Positions 12,601 to 24,571 of a stretch of 64,000 nt of DNA are shown here, piece after piece. Position 1 is the first letter of the stretch. Each line of letters opens with the position of its first letter. Under the pieces are notes generated by a model. The model did no database searches. It had not been told where the DNA came from and was given only the letters and a program-made list of their open reading frames with translations. The stretch is from contig NC_064759.1 of assembly GCF_011397635.1 (NCBI RefSeq), positions 19,864,428-19,928,427 of the forward strand, in the 5' to 3' direction. Made by a program: the position numbers and the translations under genes. This stretch comes from Epinephelus fuscoguttatus (Eukaryota > Chordata > Actinopteri > Perciformes > Serranidae).

Positions 12601-13852
12601 ACTAATTGATTTACAAATGGTTATTTTGTGAGTGAAGTGTTCCTTTCACACAGTGGTTCCCAACTGATGCAGATTTCTCTTTAGTCATTAGTTCAAGGTC
12701 CACACAGTTTAATTTATTCAGCGTCATGTTTGCGTTTGGCCATGTCATCAAGCTAGTTTGCTGTCTCTGTTAAGAAGCTGTCTGTTATTCACTCATTCTA
12801 CAGCCAGAAAATAATAAACTAGCTTGACATGCACACTGCTTTAACACCAGCTAAAGTTGGCCCATGCAAGCTCTGCATAGGCAGAAACAACTATGTAGTG
12901 TACCTGTGCATACTGTATTGTTCTTGTGAGCATACTTCTGTTTAAAAAAAGTCTCACAAGTATGTTGAATTGATTGCCTAAAGGGCGCAGAGCCAAGAAA
13001 ATGCCAGCTTTATTTATCACCCACTGCCCATGAGGGTGTTGATAACTCACTGGCCTCCTTCGTTAAGCAAACTATTACGCTCTGTAGCATGGCCCGTTCT
13101 GTAAACGCCACCAAGTTGCATACGTCGGTCTTCAATGATCCACGTCATGTTAGTGTTTTCCATTAAGGGAAGATTTTTAACTTGATTGTGGGGAGGAGGG
13201 AGACGTTCGTTCATGCTGCATTTTTACAATGTGAGGCAAAATTAGCCCGTTGGCTTATGTGGACTTAGTGGAAATTGCCTGTATAATTGCATGTTAAATT
13301 AGCCTTTACTGTCTTGCCACACAAAATACATGGAACACGCCTCATTTAGCACGAATTATGTGTCATTAACATGACATAATTTCTATTTTAGCTATCCAAA
13401 GCCGTGTCAAAACATGGTAAAAAATGGCTTACACCTAATTAGGCCAGATCTTTGATGTGCTTTATCTTTGTTTAAACTTGTAATATGTGGATTAAGTTCA
13501 TGTATGTGGTTAATTCAAGTGCATGTATGTACAGGAAACAAATGTTAGCACAAATATATATGTCTTCATTTTTTATCCTTTAATCAAGTCTAAAAGCGAT
13601 GATGTTTCAATTGCAAATTTGGATGCACTCCACTTGTTACTGCTGTGCAGCACATAGATGATTGCATGTCTGATCATGTCAAAATGGATGCCTTACCCTT
13701 GCGTCATGGCCGATCAGCTCTTTGCACTCATCGCACGTGTTTGAGAACAGGCTGTCGTAACAGGGGATGCAGTAGGGACTGTCATCTGACTGGATGTACT
13801 TGCGGCCATACAGGGACTCCTTGCAGTTGTCACAGTCAAAACTGTCAGCCAT
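6456..13852 (-). CDS. fhl3: fhl3, four and a half LIM domains protein 3 (complete, 5 coding exons)
   Basis: Coding exons on the minus strand are 13852-13697, 11669-11495, 8699-8530, 8392-8206 and 6607-6456. They sum to 840 nt, giving 279 residues plus TAG; human FHL3 has 280. The protein is one N-terminal half LIM finger (Cys7, Cys10, Cys28, Cys31) followed by four full LIM domains starting at Cys40, Cys101, Cys162 and Cys221. All zinc-ligand Cys/His positions I traced are present. LIM4 begins FGGGKYISFEDRQWH and carries PDGD, which fits FHL3 better than FHL1, FHL2 or FHL5; the neighbouring utp11 supports this. FHL proteins are LIM-only adaptors in muscle and other cells that bind actin-cytoskeleton proteins and transcription factors, in cytoplasm and nucleus. 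The start ATG has A at -3 and G at +4. Splice sites are GT-AG except the last intron (GC-AG). Whether this is teleost fhl3a or fhl3b cannot be told from one locus. Confidence 0.96.
7364..8121. mobile_element. Miniature inverted-repeat DNA transposon in the GC-AG intron of fhl3
   Basis: Ends are imperfect inverted repeats: GGCCCTTTTACACCT at 7364 and AGGTGTGAAAAGGCCC ending at 8121. The second copy of the arm motif (GTTCGG...CCAGGTGTGAAAA) also pairs with the left (ATGGTTCGGTTTATTTCTGG). No coding potential, so non-autonomous. Superfamily not assigned. It makes up nearly half of this 1.6 kb intron. Confidence 0.6.
8204..8205 (-). promoter_or_regulatory. fhl3: Non-canonical GC splice donor of the last fhl3 intron
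   Basis: On the minus strand the junction reads ACAG then GCAAGA. The phase and residues (IT-G-FGGGK) fix the boundary here, and there is no in-phase GT alternative nearby. GC-AG introns are a known minor class spliced by the major spliceosome, and AG followed by GCAAG is the usual context. Confidence 0.85.
8206..8392 (-). CDS. fhl3: fhl3 coding exon 4 (LIM3, start of LIM4; GC donor)
   Basis: The acceptor TTTTTTAG is followed by ACC CTG GCT. It encodes residues 168-229 (TLAKGGVTYRDEPWHKECF through SKPIT) plus one base of Gly230. LIM3 ligands His182, Cys185, Cys188, Cys191, Cys209 and Cys212 are present, as is the LIM4 pair Cys221/Cys224. The exon must end at 8206 to keep phase with the last exon, and there the intron begins GCAAGA, not GT. 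Confidence 0.94.
8530..8699 (-). CDS. fhl3: fhl3 coding exon 3 (LIM2, start of LIM3)
   Basis: The acceptor CTCTGCCAG is followed by GT completing Gly111, then TRKLEYAGSTWHEGCF. It encodes residues 112-167 and ends KK at donor GTCAGT (phase 0). It holds LIM2 ligands His123, Cys126, Cys129, Cys132, Cys150 and Cys153, plus the first CxxC of LIM3 (Cys162, Cys165). The intron to the next exon is only 137 nt. Confidence 0.95.
8700..9650. other. fhl3 intron sequence, nothing recognised
   Basis: Part of the intron between coding exons 2 and 3. Non-coding, with no clear repeat boundaries. Confidence 0.5.
9651..9936 (+). repeat. Interspersed repeat family C, copy 1
   Basis: Starts GTCCAGTGTGCAGGGTTTAG, continues with GATATATTGGCAGAAATGGA and CATGTTTCTACAGTAGCCCA, and ends ACACACTGTTCCTTT. 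The ends are inverted repeats of each other (GTCCAGTGTG against CACACTGTTC), typical of a miniature DNA transposon. Related copies are at 17833 and 40276. Confidence 0.65.
9937..11456. other. fhl3 intron sequence, nothing recognised
   Basis: Unique-looking intron DNA. A short CAGTT-type duplication (TTCAGTTCAGTTCAGTTT) lies near 10066. Confidence 0.5.
11495..11669 (-). CDS. fhl3: fhl3 coding exon 2 (rest of LIM1, start of LIM2)
   Basis: The acceptor GCCACCAG precedes GAG CTC TTC (ELFYEDRHYH). The 175 nt encode residues 53-110 plus the first base of Gly111, ending at donor GTAAAG (phase 1). It contains LIM1 ligands His62, Cys65, Cys68, Cys71, Cys89 and Cys92, and the opening Cys101/Cys104 pair of LIM2. 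Confidence 0.95.
11833..12646 (+). mobile_element. DNA element family D (copy 1) interrupted by a LINE fragment
   Basis: Left end TTAAAGGAATAGTTCACCCA and right end TTGTGAGTGAAGTGTTCCTT are typical inverted ends of a teleost miniature transposon. 12330-12646 matches about 42380-42715 (GGAAGTACTGAGCACACAAC against GGAAGCACTGAGCATACAAG; CCATGGAGGCACG against CCATGGAGGCATG). The LINE tail at 11925-12275 appears inserted between the ends. Confidence 0.55.
11925..12275 (+). mobile_element. LINE 3' fragment (reverse transcriptase C-terminus, L2/Rex1/CR1-like)
   Basis: Reads LQNLHWLPVPQCIQFKVLL, then PSYLTDLLH and a C-terminal LIKTHLFKMAFN, with stops and frameshifts. It ends in a short tail with AAATAAAATG. 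This is the usual C-terminal signature of L2/Rex1/CR1-type LINEs. Severely 5'-truncated and dead. Confidence 0.7.
12651..12840 (+). mobile_element. Truncated hAT-type miniature element
   Basis: Starts CAGTGGTTCCCAACTGATG and shares CTAGTTTGCTGTCTCTGTTA and CACTCATTCTACAGC with the complete copy at 47442-47699. Its right end is missing or diverged. It abuts the end of the family D element. Confidence 0.6.
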
Positions 13853-13870
13853 TGTAATTTTCTGGAAAGC
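13697..13870 (-). CDS. fhl3: fhl3 first coding exon (half LIM and start of LIM1)
   Basis: The acceptor TTTCAG ends at 13871, leaving 18 nt of 5' UTR before the ATG at 13852-13850. Coding 13852-13697 gives residues 1-52, MADSFDCDNC through GHDAR, ending in phase 0 at donor GTAAGG. It holds the half-LIM Cys7/10/28/31 set and the first CxxC (Cys40, Cys43) of LIM1. A second possible acceptor CAG lies 9 nt downstream but would not change the protein. Because the exon opens with an acceptor, at least one untranslated exon must lie upstream. Confidence 0.95.
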
Positions 13871-14005
13871 CTGAAACACAGAAAGGAGACGCTCGGGTCA
13901 GCAACATTTAAAAAAAACAAATCTAAAAGAGATGAGGACAAGAACAAGGGGACAATAGGGAGGAGAAGAAAAGGAGGGAGAGCACTAAGGAATGATTCAG
14001 TCACC

Positions 14006-17000
14006 TTTCCCAGCACAGCAGTCAGACATCAGTATAGACTTTCACTGCCAATATTTACGCTGTAAATACTTCGGCTTGTACCAGCAATGGAGCTGAGCTT
14101 AAACAAAACACGCTGTGCAAGTGGGAGCAAGTGGAAAATGAAAGAGAGACAGAGGGAAAAGAGCGAGAGTGAGCGACACGAGAGGCAGCGCAAAATGCCT
14201 ATTAACTTTTATTGCTGTGTGATGAAAGTGTGGTGGATGCAGGAGGAGGGGACAAGAGAGGGAGCTGTCATTTTGCTTTCTCTCGGCGGCTACGAAACTC
14301 CTTCCTGTTGCTGTCAACTGCTCAAAATCTGCAACCTAAAGATTAATACAAATGGAGCAGCCTCTCTCATGACTGAGCGGGAATACACTTGCATGTGAAC
14401 ACATCATACACACCTGTAAATATTTATGAAGCAAGAATCTATTTGCGAGTGAAGCGCGGACCACCAACAGACACAGAAACCCCACGAAGCATTTGTGAGT
14501 GTTTGTGTGTATCAAATGCACAGACACTTGAAGCTGTTTGAACATGACTCCCGAAAACATGGCTTCCTGTCAGCATAAAGATGCAGCTACACGCACATAC
14601 AGATACAGGAGGTATACAGTCTAAGTGCGGTTTGCACTGCGCAATAGGCCCCTTGATCATGACTGAGCACACAACAAAGTGACAGAATAATATTGTGAGA
14701 GCATTATGGCAACAATATCAGGTTGCCAAAACATTACAGCATGGCTGGAGGAGAGCCCAGTGATAAGTGATACAGCCCCCTGGCAGGGTGCAGTGCTGGC
14801 TATTCATTCCCATCACCCAGTAATAATAATCACCTCTGATATAATAATCAATCAAACCGTAAACTGGCCCTGTGCTGCCTGTCTTACACTCCCACACACA
14901 CACACATGTGCAAAAAAAGTCCACCTATGCAAGTGCACAAACTGCACACACACACTTAAACACACAGTGACACAGAAAAGGGAACAAAGCCTAAAAGCCA
15001 AATCACACAGGATCCGTCATCAAAGAAAACATTAGTCCCAGACTCTCATGTTTCATCCGTCTCAGCCGTTTGAGAGACAAAAGCTCTTAATGAGTCGGGG
15101 TGAGAAAGTCAAGATCCAACAGACTTCACCTGCTTACACTCTTCATATTTAACACAGTGACAGGCTTCCCGCTAACACAACTTCACCAAACTGCAGAGAC
15201 ACTCTCAGCACCCTGTGATGACCTCAAGATTTAAAGAAGGGAGTATAAATGCTCAGAAGCCCTGCAGCCATGTGTGTACGCTGGCTCGCACCCCTCGACT
15301 GCCTTATCTCACCATCAAATGACTGAGTCTTTGATGGTGAGACATCTTTAGTATCTGATGTCTCACATTATAGCATCCATCTGGAGGTTATGGCAAACTA
15401 TCAGAATAAGCAGCTGTGGCTGGCCTTTGTAACGTACAGCAAGGTGCTCAACTCGCAAGTCTGCGTTTTAACAGCGATTTCTGTGCATTTGACACACCAT
15501 CCATCAGGCATTGCCATCAGCCCCCATAACCGCAACCTCGAGATTAGATCAACAAAGCGTGGAGCTGAAAATGAGCACTATGACCTTAATGTTATCTGCA
15601 GTGCTAGGTAGGTATGCACTGCCTTCGCTTGCCAGGTGAGAGAACGAGACGAGGCATGACTCACAAAGCTGGGAGGCCAGCGCTATGACGTCTGATGTCA
15701 GCTTTAATTTCCAAAGCAAATCAGACAGCTGTTTACTGCCCTCCCCGAATTCATATGCATCATCCACGTATCCGCATACTAAGAGGCTACAGAAAGTAGG
15801 TCATGAAACATCTCAAATGCAGATGTTTGACTAGCCAACATCCTTGTACCTGAGATGGATCACGCAGTGTGTTCCTGGTTGCATTATTTCCTCACCACAA
15901 GTGTTTTTCTTGTCTCCAAAGAGATTTAGGTTTGAGCAAGAGTAACTAGTTTGCCAGCAATCAGATTAATACTAAGTAAAGGAGAAGTCGCTAAAGCACA
16001 CATGGGAACGTTACACTCAATTGTAAAGATGCCAAAGCTTGATTCATGAATATGTTACTTAAAAAAAATCAGACAAAAGTCTTGTAGTGTTTCCATTTCA
16101 GGGAGGTTTACTTTGAGCATCAGTGTTTGAGTGGCCAATGCAGAGCCTGGAATGAACTCCTGATGGCACAGGCTCTCACAGAGAGGGGCATGACGTCAGC
16201 ACCCTGACCCCTAGGGTGATGGACTAAGACGTGACTGCATGCAGCAATTGCTGACCCAAAACCCACAATCCCAAATTCAGAAGAGAGGAGCTGGATCTGG
16301 GTCACAATGAACTCCAGTGCGGAGGCCAGTTCTCACAGGGCTTTGTATCTGCTACTGTATATACCAACTTCCCAGCAGAGGTCCATCTCCTTCACATCCA
16401 GGACGCAGTGACTAAGAACACCACTCTGGGTTAATAATGTTCCCAAATACCAGAGCAGTGACTGAATTCAGCCCCCTGGGAAAAATGTGCGCTTCAAGGA
16501 AATCACCGCAGCCCCCACACAGGACAATGGTCCAGAAATATTGTGCTGAGTGTAATTATAGTATGGCAGCACAGAGTGGGGATCTCTGTTTAAAATAACC
16601 AACAGTGTATTTCATTCTCTGTAATGATCCAGAAGGAGTGCATCTGAGCGAGAAACTAAAATGTATATTCAAAGCAGCTATATGGGTCAGCATGAATGAC
16701 TGTGCAGAAATGCCTCTGTTTTTTTAACCCTTGGGAGGCTGTAGTCTTTTGAATGGTGGATTGATCAGTTTTTCAAAAGAAATGTGCTCCCAAAACAAAA
16801 TGCAAATAGCCTTGTGATAAAGACAGAGAGAGCAGCCTTACACTGCAATAAGATTTAATCCACTTAAAATAGTATTTTAAAAAAAAGCAATGTCATGTTC
16901 AGCCTCCCTTGCACTTGTCAGTTAGGGGTTAAGTACTGGTTGACAAGGGTCGGCTATCGGTGACATAAAAAACATTCTGAATTTGCATCCTTGGCACAAA

Positions 17001-17832
17001 CATTAGAATTTTATGACCACCACTAGGGCTTAATGAAAATCTAACTCCCCAGTGTGTTCACATAAATTCTGAGGCTCAGGAACTATAGTTTAAGATTTTG
17101 AAAACTGGAAATCATGTGTATATGCGTAAAGCAATTACTAATATTTTGTGATTATACATGACATTTTGTTGGAACAGTGGCCATGGTATCAGCAAGATAA
17201 TACTTGACTTAATAGTTCTCAGCCCTCATTTTAAAATTATGGAAAGTATAACTTACTGGGTAATACCTCCTGGCTTGATATTGTTTGTGTTTGGTCTTTC
17301 TGGGGCTGAAAACAGACAGATTTCTCATTTGTTTTCACACATCCAGCTGTAAGATAGCAGAGGAACGCCAAGGTTACGTTCTCCTAGTCATCACAACCCT
17401 CCCTGATTGGCACAAGAGGGCAAAGTTCAAATTGTGAGTAACCACAGAGCAACAGACCAATGCAAGCAAGCAGACTGCATGCTGTTGCCAGGCAACATAG
17501 TCATGCTTGGTTACTGAAGGGCTAGCAGATAGCCTGTCCAGTCCGGTCCCACAGGCAGGCCTGTTAATCCCCAGCCCAAACTTTGCTTACGCTCCGGTTG
17601 ATTCCAAATGAACAGTCCGCACAGCCTGCTGGGAACGAGCCTGCCAGCTCTTCCCCCCTTTTTCCTGCCGCCCATTAGAAGAATCTGCTTGTAAAGTGTG
17701 TATTTTACTAAGGCTAGACAAAGCACTTGACATCGTGTTACATCAACAGAGGAGAGAGATCATCTTGACCTCAGCAGGCAGATGGCCACAACTACAAAAT
17801 GCCTTTTACTCTAATGTCTCTCGCTGCCATTA
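14006..17832. other. Presumed fhl3 intron 1, unique non-coding DNA
   Basis: No exon or repeat recognised. Short purine-rich and CA-rich stretches at 14135-14190 and 14890-14970. Confidence 0.5.
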
Positions 17833-18010
17833 AAGGTCCAGTGTGTAGGATTTAGGGGGATATATTGGCAGAAATGCAGCCATTTATATCTACATAGAAA
17901 GCATCTATGGAGATCCCCATGTTGCACCTCCATGTTTCTACAGTCGCCCAGGGCGAACCGAACACTGGCTCTAGATAGGGCATTCATGTTTTTGGATTGG
18001 CCACCACAGC
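17833..18010 (+). repeat. Interspersed repeat family C, copy 2
   Basis: AAAGGTCCAGTGTGTAGGAT, then GATATATTGGCAGAAATGCA and CATGTTTCTACAGTCGCCCA, closely matching 9651-9936. The right end is unclear. Confidence 0.65.
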
Positions 18011-20829
18011 TAATAACCCCTCTGTGATGAGCAGTATCATAGAAACACTGATTTGTAACATAAAACTGCTTTATTCTGTGTTTAAATCAACTGCTCCATT
18101 TGTTTAGGAGTGGAAGAGACCTATGCGGATAATTCTACTCCCGCTAAAAACCTCCTAAACAATCAACACTGAAGGAATCCTAACTGTCTCATCTCACTGC
18201 TAGATATCACAAAATCCCCCTGCTCCCTTAAGTTATACCTTACACTAGAGCACAAAAAGATTACACTAGTGTGTATAGACTAACTGGAAAATATGTACTG
18301 TGACATGTAATTCATAAATTCCACTAAAAATGTTTACAAGGGTAGGAATGTCACAGAGAAGTCATGACAAACAAACCACCTTTTGAAGCTGTATTAACTC
18401 TAAATGTCTAGTTAAAGGTCTGCAGACACCTACTGCGGATCAGTTTGTGTTATATTACTGATATATTGTAATATTCCATCTAGCAACAGCTCCATTTAGA
18501 GTAAACAAAGGTAAACAGAGAAATACTAAATCTAACTCTAGGTGCATGACGTTAATGTCAGTGGTGCAGCTGTTGTTTTTATCACTTGTTGACATCAGGT
18601 CAAAAAGGGACAAGAGTAAGTCTATTTTTTTCTGTTTTACAAGGAGAACAACAACAACAAAAATACATTTTATAGCCGTGATACTGCACGGCCAATGTGT
18701 GACTGCCGTATCACCAAGATGAAAAAAAAAAAAAGTCATGGCGGAAGTGGTACAACTGTGTCCACCTTGATAAGACAACATGACCGGGGGTGGAAATAGC
18801 ATCACAGTCTGCCAATGATGTCTTGGCAGACAATTTTAAAACAGTTTGGTTTATTGCCAAGTGGGAAACTGTACCAAAGTATGAAGCCTGCAAGCAATAC
18901 AGTTAGACAGAAACCATTTCAATACAGCTACTCTATTTGTTAGGACTGTGTTTATTGGCCCATGTGACTACTGTGCTTTTATGTCCAAGTGGATACTTTA
19001 ACAAGTGTGGATTTTACTGTGCATGGTAAGGTCTGATTTACTTTAAGAAAGTAGCAGCTACAAAAGCCACTCAGTCACCTTTAACTGTTTGATCTCTTGG
19101 CAGCAAACAGACTCACACACAAGAGGAAGGAGTGTGTCGCTGAGAAGGTCCCCTTAAAGTACACACGACTCTGTTTTCTTTTATACAGGTCCCAGAGGGA
19201 AGGATGAAGGAATGGAGGAGAAATCAAACACAACAGAGGGATGAGAAAAGAGACAGAAAAAAGAAAAACATGTAAGAAGGTGACATTTAGAGGTAAATGA
19301 ATGCTGGAGCAGGATCTTAAACCTATGACAAGTCTTAAATCAAATTAGAGGAAAAGTGAAACGGCTGCATTTGGATAAACACATACCATCACATTGCCTT
19401 CTGTCTGGTGACTGGACATCTTCCAGACACAGTAAAGCTCCTTGGCTGACTTTAAGATGGGGGAAAAGTACAGCACTGGACACTTAAGTGTATCATTTGA
19501 TGGCCTGGTTGAGCATATCAAAAATAAAGTACAATGTCAAAAACACACTTCAGCAAAGTTCATTTGTGTCTCAGTCCAGTGGCCACTTGAAAGGAGCCTG
19601 ATGGAGAAGTCGTCTGATCCTATTTATTCCAGCGCCTCATGACCGTGGAAGACTTTTCCATTTGGTGACTAATGTGAAAAGGCAAAGGCATGAATTGCAC
19701 AAGACTTTTTTTTAATGGTCCAGAACTTATGTTTATGACACAATGTCAGTGGGATTACATTCATGTTTTTCTTCAAGGGACTGGAAACCGAGGTCAGGTC
19801 CTTTGAGAGAGGCTTCCAGAGCCACATATTCTGTGAGACTAGTCACTCCACAAGCTAAATCACATCAACATGACTGATGGTGCGCGCAGACAACTGGTTA
19901 GAACCACTCAGGTCACAATAAATCAACACAAAAGTTGGACATTGAAATATATTTGTTATATATTAGTCAGTGCCTTTGGTGTGCGGTTTCTGCTGGCTTT
20001 TGCTAGATCAGATAAATGAAGTCCAGTAATCGAAAGGACACGCTGAGGCAATGAATCTTATCACAGGAAGAAGAGGAAATTGCTCATGAAGGGGAGATAA
20101 TGCTGCAGCCCAATTCATAAACAGATGTGCTTATTCAAACACGCTTACAAGTGCTGGACATAGTAATACAAGAAACATTTTAATTATGATGTTAAGAAAG
20201 ACTTTTGCTTACAATTTTACTGCTGGAAAGATGATCTTCTATGCAGTAGTAAGACACAAATACTTTTGAAACCGGTGCTACACGACCAGAGAAAACAGAG
20301 GAAAAATGATAAGGCATTGGCTTTTGCTCAAGAAGTAGAAAACCTACAACTACCAGAGTGCACTGGGCCACACAGGACCAACGAATACTCCCACTGGTGG
20401 ACGACATAATACGAGCTTGGACATTTTTCATTAGAAACCAATATGGCAGCCAGCAGGTAACAAACAATCTCGAATTACAGTTAAACAGTGCACTGAAATA
20501 AGTTTCTGAAAACATTTTACCTGAGTAATAGGCAACACAGAAACAGAATGTTGGTTCATATGTTATCAGCACTGCTTAGTTTTACAGTTTGAGCTTTTAA
20601 GCTTTGTTTTTACAATACAGGAAACAGTACGGCGCTAACTTCCTGTTGACAAATTCTCGTATTACAGCCAAACAGTGCACTAAAATATGTTGCTGAGATA
20701 TTCTGGGTGAGAAACAGGCAGTGCAGTGACAGAATCTTGGTTTATATTTGATCAGCAGTGCCTTGAGAGGGGTAGGTCCTCTTCTATACTCTTATGCATA
20801 CGGAGCACGGTCTCACTCCAAAGTCATCA
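18011..20829. other. Presumed fhl3 intron 1, non-coding
   Basis: Nothing recognised apart from short A-runs (18721-18734). Confidence 0.5.
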
Positions 20830-21410
20830 AAATCTAGCGCTTGGGCAGTGACTTGCAGTGACCAACGAAAAAGCCGTCCTTTAACATCGGCATGATACGT
20901 GGCCTGTTGCTGTTATAGTTTAACAGCACCTGGCTGCATCAGGGGTACATGCGGCGGGACAATGACAAAAGTTAAGGTGGCGAAAGACCGAGTGGGGCGA
21001 CGGGTGGGGTGGTCGATGGTTCCAACGAACACCAACTTTCACGTTTTTCTGTCCAAAGAGATTCTAAAGCCAAACCCTGTTCTTTTTTCCTAAACCTAAC
21101 CACACGCTTATGTTGCCTAAACCTAACCATGTGTTTGTTGTTGAAGGAAAAAAACGGCAATTTGCGTTGCTGTACCCACGTAGCGCGTTTATTTTGAAAG
21201 AGACTGTATGTAAAGTGTATCTTGAAAGACTAGAACATGACATGGTGTCCCAGAACGTCAACAACCAACGCACCCAGGGTACCTTGCACGTTGTATGTGG
21301 ACGTGGAAAGTCCATGACCACAACATCTATATGTGACAAGGTCAGAGTGAGAATGTGTTGGCATATGAAAATGCAAAAGTAAAATCTGTACTTTGAACAG
21401 CAGCTCTGGA
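20830..21410 (+). repeat. Interspersed repeat family B, copy 2
   Basis: Long match to 50028-50610, including GCGCTTGGGCAGTGACTT, AAAAGCCGTCCTTTAACATC, TGAAAGAGACTGTATGTAAA and CAACCAACGCACCCAGGGTA. It contains a telomere-like CCTAAACCTAACC duplicate at about 21090-21128. Confidence 0.75.
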
Positions 21411-24400
21411 TGACATGACATGAGATGGCTGGATTTTTGCTGGGAGACGAGCAGGGTGATCTTGGCGCTGGTTAGATGGAAGGAAGTTTACTACAGTTCA
21501 TTTACACATACTACCCACATTGTTATGATACAAGGCTGGTTGAAAATTGACAAAGTGTCCCTTTAAAGGTCATAGAAAATGGCAGTATGGTAAAGCATCA
21601 TGCTGTTTAGTGTAGTTGTGACACTGATTCCAAGCCAGAAAACCAAACTGCAATCATCATCATGACACTCATGGCTTTGAGCAATCTGCGGTCAAACTTT
21701 ATACGATGGGGTCAGCACACAACGAATGTTCAGATGATGCTGGTAAACAACCAGTGGCTTAACTATGAGTGTTGTTATTTCTGTCATCTCTCTGTCTTGC
21801 ATTAGAGGAGAACCTGGGCCACCCACATTCTCAGGACATGAGCCTACTGCAGGAAGCTACTGAGAGCAGTTTAGTTTTTTGTACAACATCAATGGACGAG
21901 CTGTGGCAGGGCGGAGGGGAATAGGGGTGGGGGTTGGTCCGGGGGCACCTGAGAGTGCTTCTCTGTGGGAGCCCGGGTCAGACTTGACGATACAGCACAG
22001 GCTGCAGGACCAGACACTGGAACGCTAACCTGTTATTGTCCCTGAGCATTTAAACACCGCCTGGTGTGGAGTGGGAGGCGACAGAGGGCTCAAATGAAAG
22101 CCGACATCATAAACAGAAAGGAGGAAAATGACTACCTGCAGCAGAAAATGTCACCACTGCCTTTGTAATTTGTCCCTTCGCGGCAACTTTTAATGACCAT
22201 GCAAGTGTGGGGATATGACTTTATGTCTCTTAATATTAGCCTTGATTCTGTTGTGTGGTACACACTGCAGAATCAGAGAAAAGCTACAAGGGAATAGCAG
22301 CTGGCCTGAAAGACCTGTGCATCAAACCTTCTGGCCTCAATTATTAAAAGGATTTGATACGGAGATTTAAATGTGTACAAAAGATAAACACAAGCGCAGC
22401 ACAAGCTCGCACTGATGTATGTTTAGTTATACTTAAAACATACGTTTGTCATATTCTGACAGTTACTTGGCACACAGAGAAATGAGGACGTGCTGTAAGG
22501 AGGGTTCTGTGTGCACATGGAGGGCAAAACTCGCAAAAAAAAACAACACAGCTGAAAATGCAATTGTCGCAGCTCATCTGTCCTCTTCCACAAGCCCGTC
22601 TCAATCCGAATGTTCCACAATACTCCACCAACACCAAACAATAACATCGTAATTATTTTAAATCATACAGTACTGCCCCAACCACCATGAGGGAAAGTTT
22701 GGAGCTCAGGAATGAATGTGAATTTATTTTTATATCACTCTGTGTCTGGATGACCAAAGGACTACATTTTTGGCCTACATTTGTCTTCCTTTGAAGAAAA
22801 AAAAATGCTGCCATACATTAGTGCTTCACATCTGGTTTGCATTGGGGAAACTATGCAGTCAACTCCTGTGTGCCAGTGGAGGTTTTTGGAGAGTCACTGC
22901 CTGGAGAATGCAAGAAAGGTTGTCTTTTTTTTCTCTCTCTCGCTCTCTGTGATGGTATTTGCCGGTAAATGTTTAGATGGCAGAGGGAAAACTGGAGCGA
23001 GAGTGAGAAAAGAGAAAGCAAATCTTGAAAGCAAGCACGAAAAAAAAAAAATCTTGACAGTCTGCTCGCTGATCTTTGGGTACACTTTGAGGCCGTAAAC
23101 AGTGCGGTGAGAGGAGAGGAAGGTAAGGAATGCAGAAACAATGGAGTTAAAGAGAGTGTGTGATAAACATCCAACAAAAAGATTAAACACTGTTGCCTGC
23201 TGAACAAAACTACAGTGTCACACAGATAAGAATTCTGTATATAGTTGAAGAAAACTGAGTAAGGTGCTGAGAGGTCTCAGGGTAACAGTTGTATTTTCTT
23301 TCTGGGGGTTTCACTCGGTGCTTTTGTGTGTGGCCGCTGGTTTAGAAAAGCTGTCTGGTTGCTCTAAGGAGGAAGAGTGTATTATTTGTCTTAGTGCACA
23401 CATGGCCATTAATCCCAGGGACCCCTTTACTCCAAAGTTTCCCAGAGCAGATTTGTGCCCAAAAATGGATATCTCAGTCATTATCCCAATATCTTCACAT
23501 CCTCCCTGTCATCCTCTACCCTATGATCCACGGGATAGGGCATCCCTTTGAAATCTGAACCCTGCAGACCCGTCTCAGTTTTGACACCTGCTTTGTTTTG
23601 CAGAGGACTGTGGATCTGCACAATGCTCAAATAAATGTATTCAGTTTTAAAGCATCCTGTCTTACACACACTCTACACTTAACACATGTAACACAGCCCA
23701 TTCATATCTGAGTCGAATGAGAGGTATGCGCAGTGAGGTCAGGGTACTTTCACTTGCGAGCTGGGTGATTCAGTTACTGGTTTGCAAGCCCCTCGAGAGG
23801 ATGTTGTTTTCGCAAGACCAACCTCCAGAGGGGAACAGAAAGAGCCCTTCTGATGCAATATCTTCGGTGGCAAAACAGAAACATCAGCTTTTGTGTATGT
23901 CTTTGCTACAGGCCAGGCAGACAAAGCAAATGTCTCGCAAGTCACCACAGTGGAAAATTACCTCTGGCCTGTTCCTGTAAATAAAACAAACTGCTCTAAA
24001 CTGTCAGAGCCGAGGGATGTTAAGGCTAATTTGGCCTCCTTTGATTTACACATTTCCTAATATGGATTTGAGGCACGTGCCTTTGAGCTGTTGCTACGGA
24101 GTTTTGGACCATGAAATCTGATCATAGAGGATTGAGGATGCTTTGACTTTGTTGTTTCTGCTCTTGATATGATAGAAAATCGGTCACTGCCTTTTCTGTT
24201 ATGGCTTTGTCTTAACTGTTGAACTTTGGTTCAAGTGTTTGTTGTACAGTTTTGTGGCCTTGCTATCAGCCCAGAGTTTTTTTTATCAGTTGTTCCTGGG
24301 CTTTGTCAGAGGCAATGGGAAATTTCACTCCCACTTCTAATGCAAGAACTACAATAAAGAAACAGGGCCAAAGCAGATTCTGTCATTATTCATGTGAGCA

Positions 24401-24556
24401 GCGTTGACCCTGTCTTCTGGTAATTACGTTTGTATGTTACTGAACTGCTTTCTTAATGATGTTGTTGTGGCAACATAATCACTGCCTGGATTATGTTTCT
24501 TTCAGGTAATGAAAGACAACATTCGTGTTCTGCAAAGGCTTCAGAAGGACGTGGTT
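21411..24556. other. Presumed fhl3 intron 1, non-coding
   Basis: No gene or clear repeat. Low-complexity A- and CT-runs at 22793-22804, 22925-22945 and 23041-23051. Confidence 0.5.
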
Positions 24557-24571
24557 GGGGGGGGGGGGGGG
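24557..24571. repeat. Poly-G run of about 15
   Basis: Uninterrupted G homopolymer on the plus strand. Confidence 0.9.

Noticed and set aside
14005..14250. Possible alternative fhl3 5' UTR exon with donor GTGACT
   Set aside because: Donor is plausible, but there is no promoter-like composition and upstream ATGs are present; kept only as an alternative to 39.2 kb.
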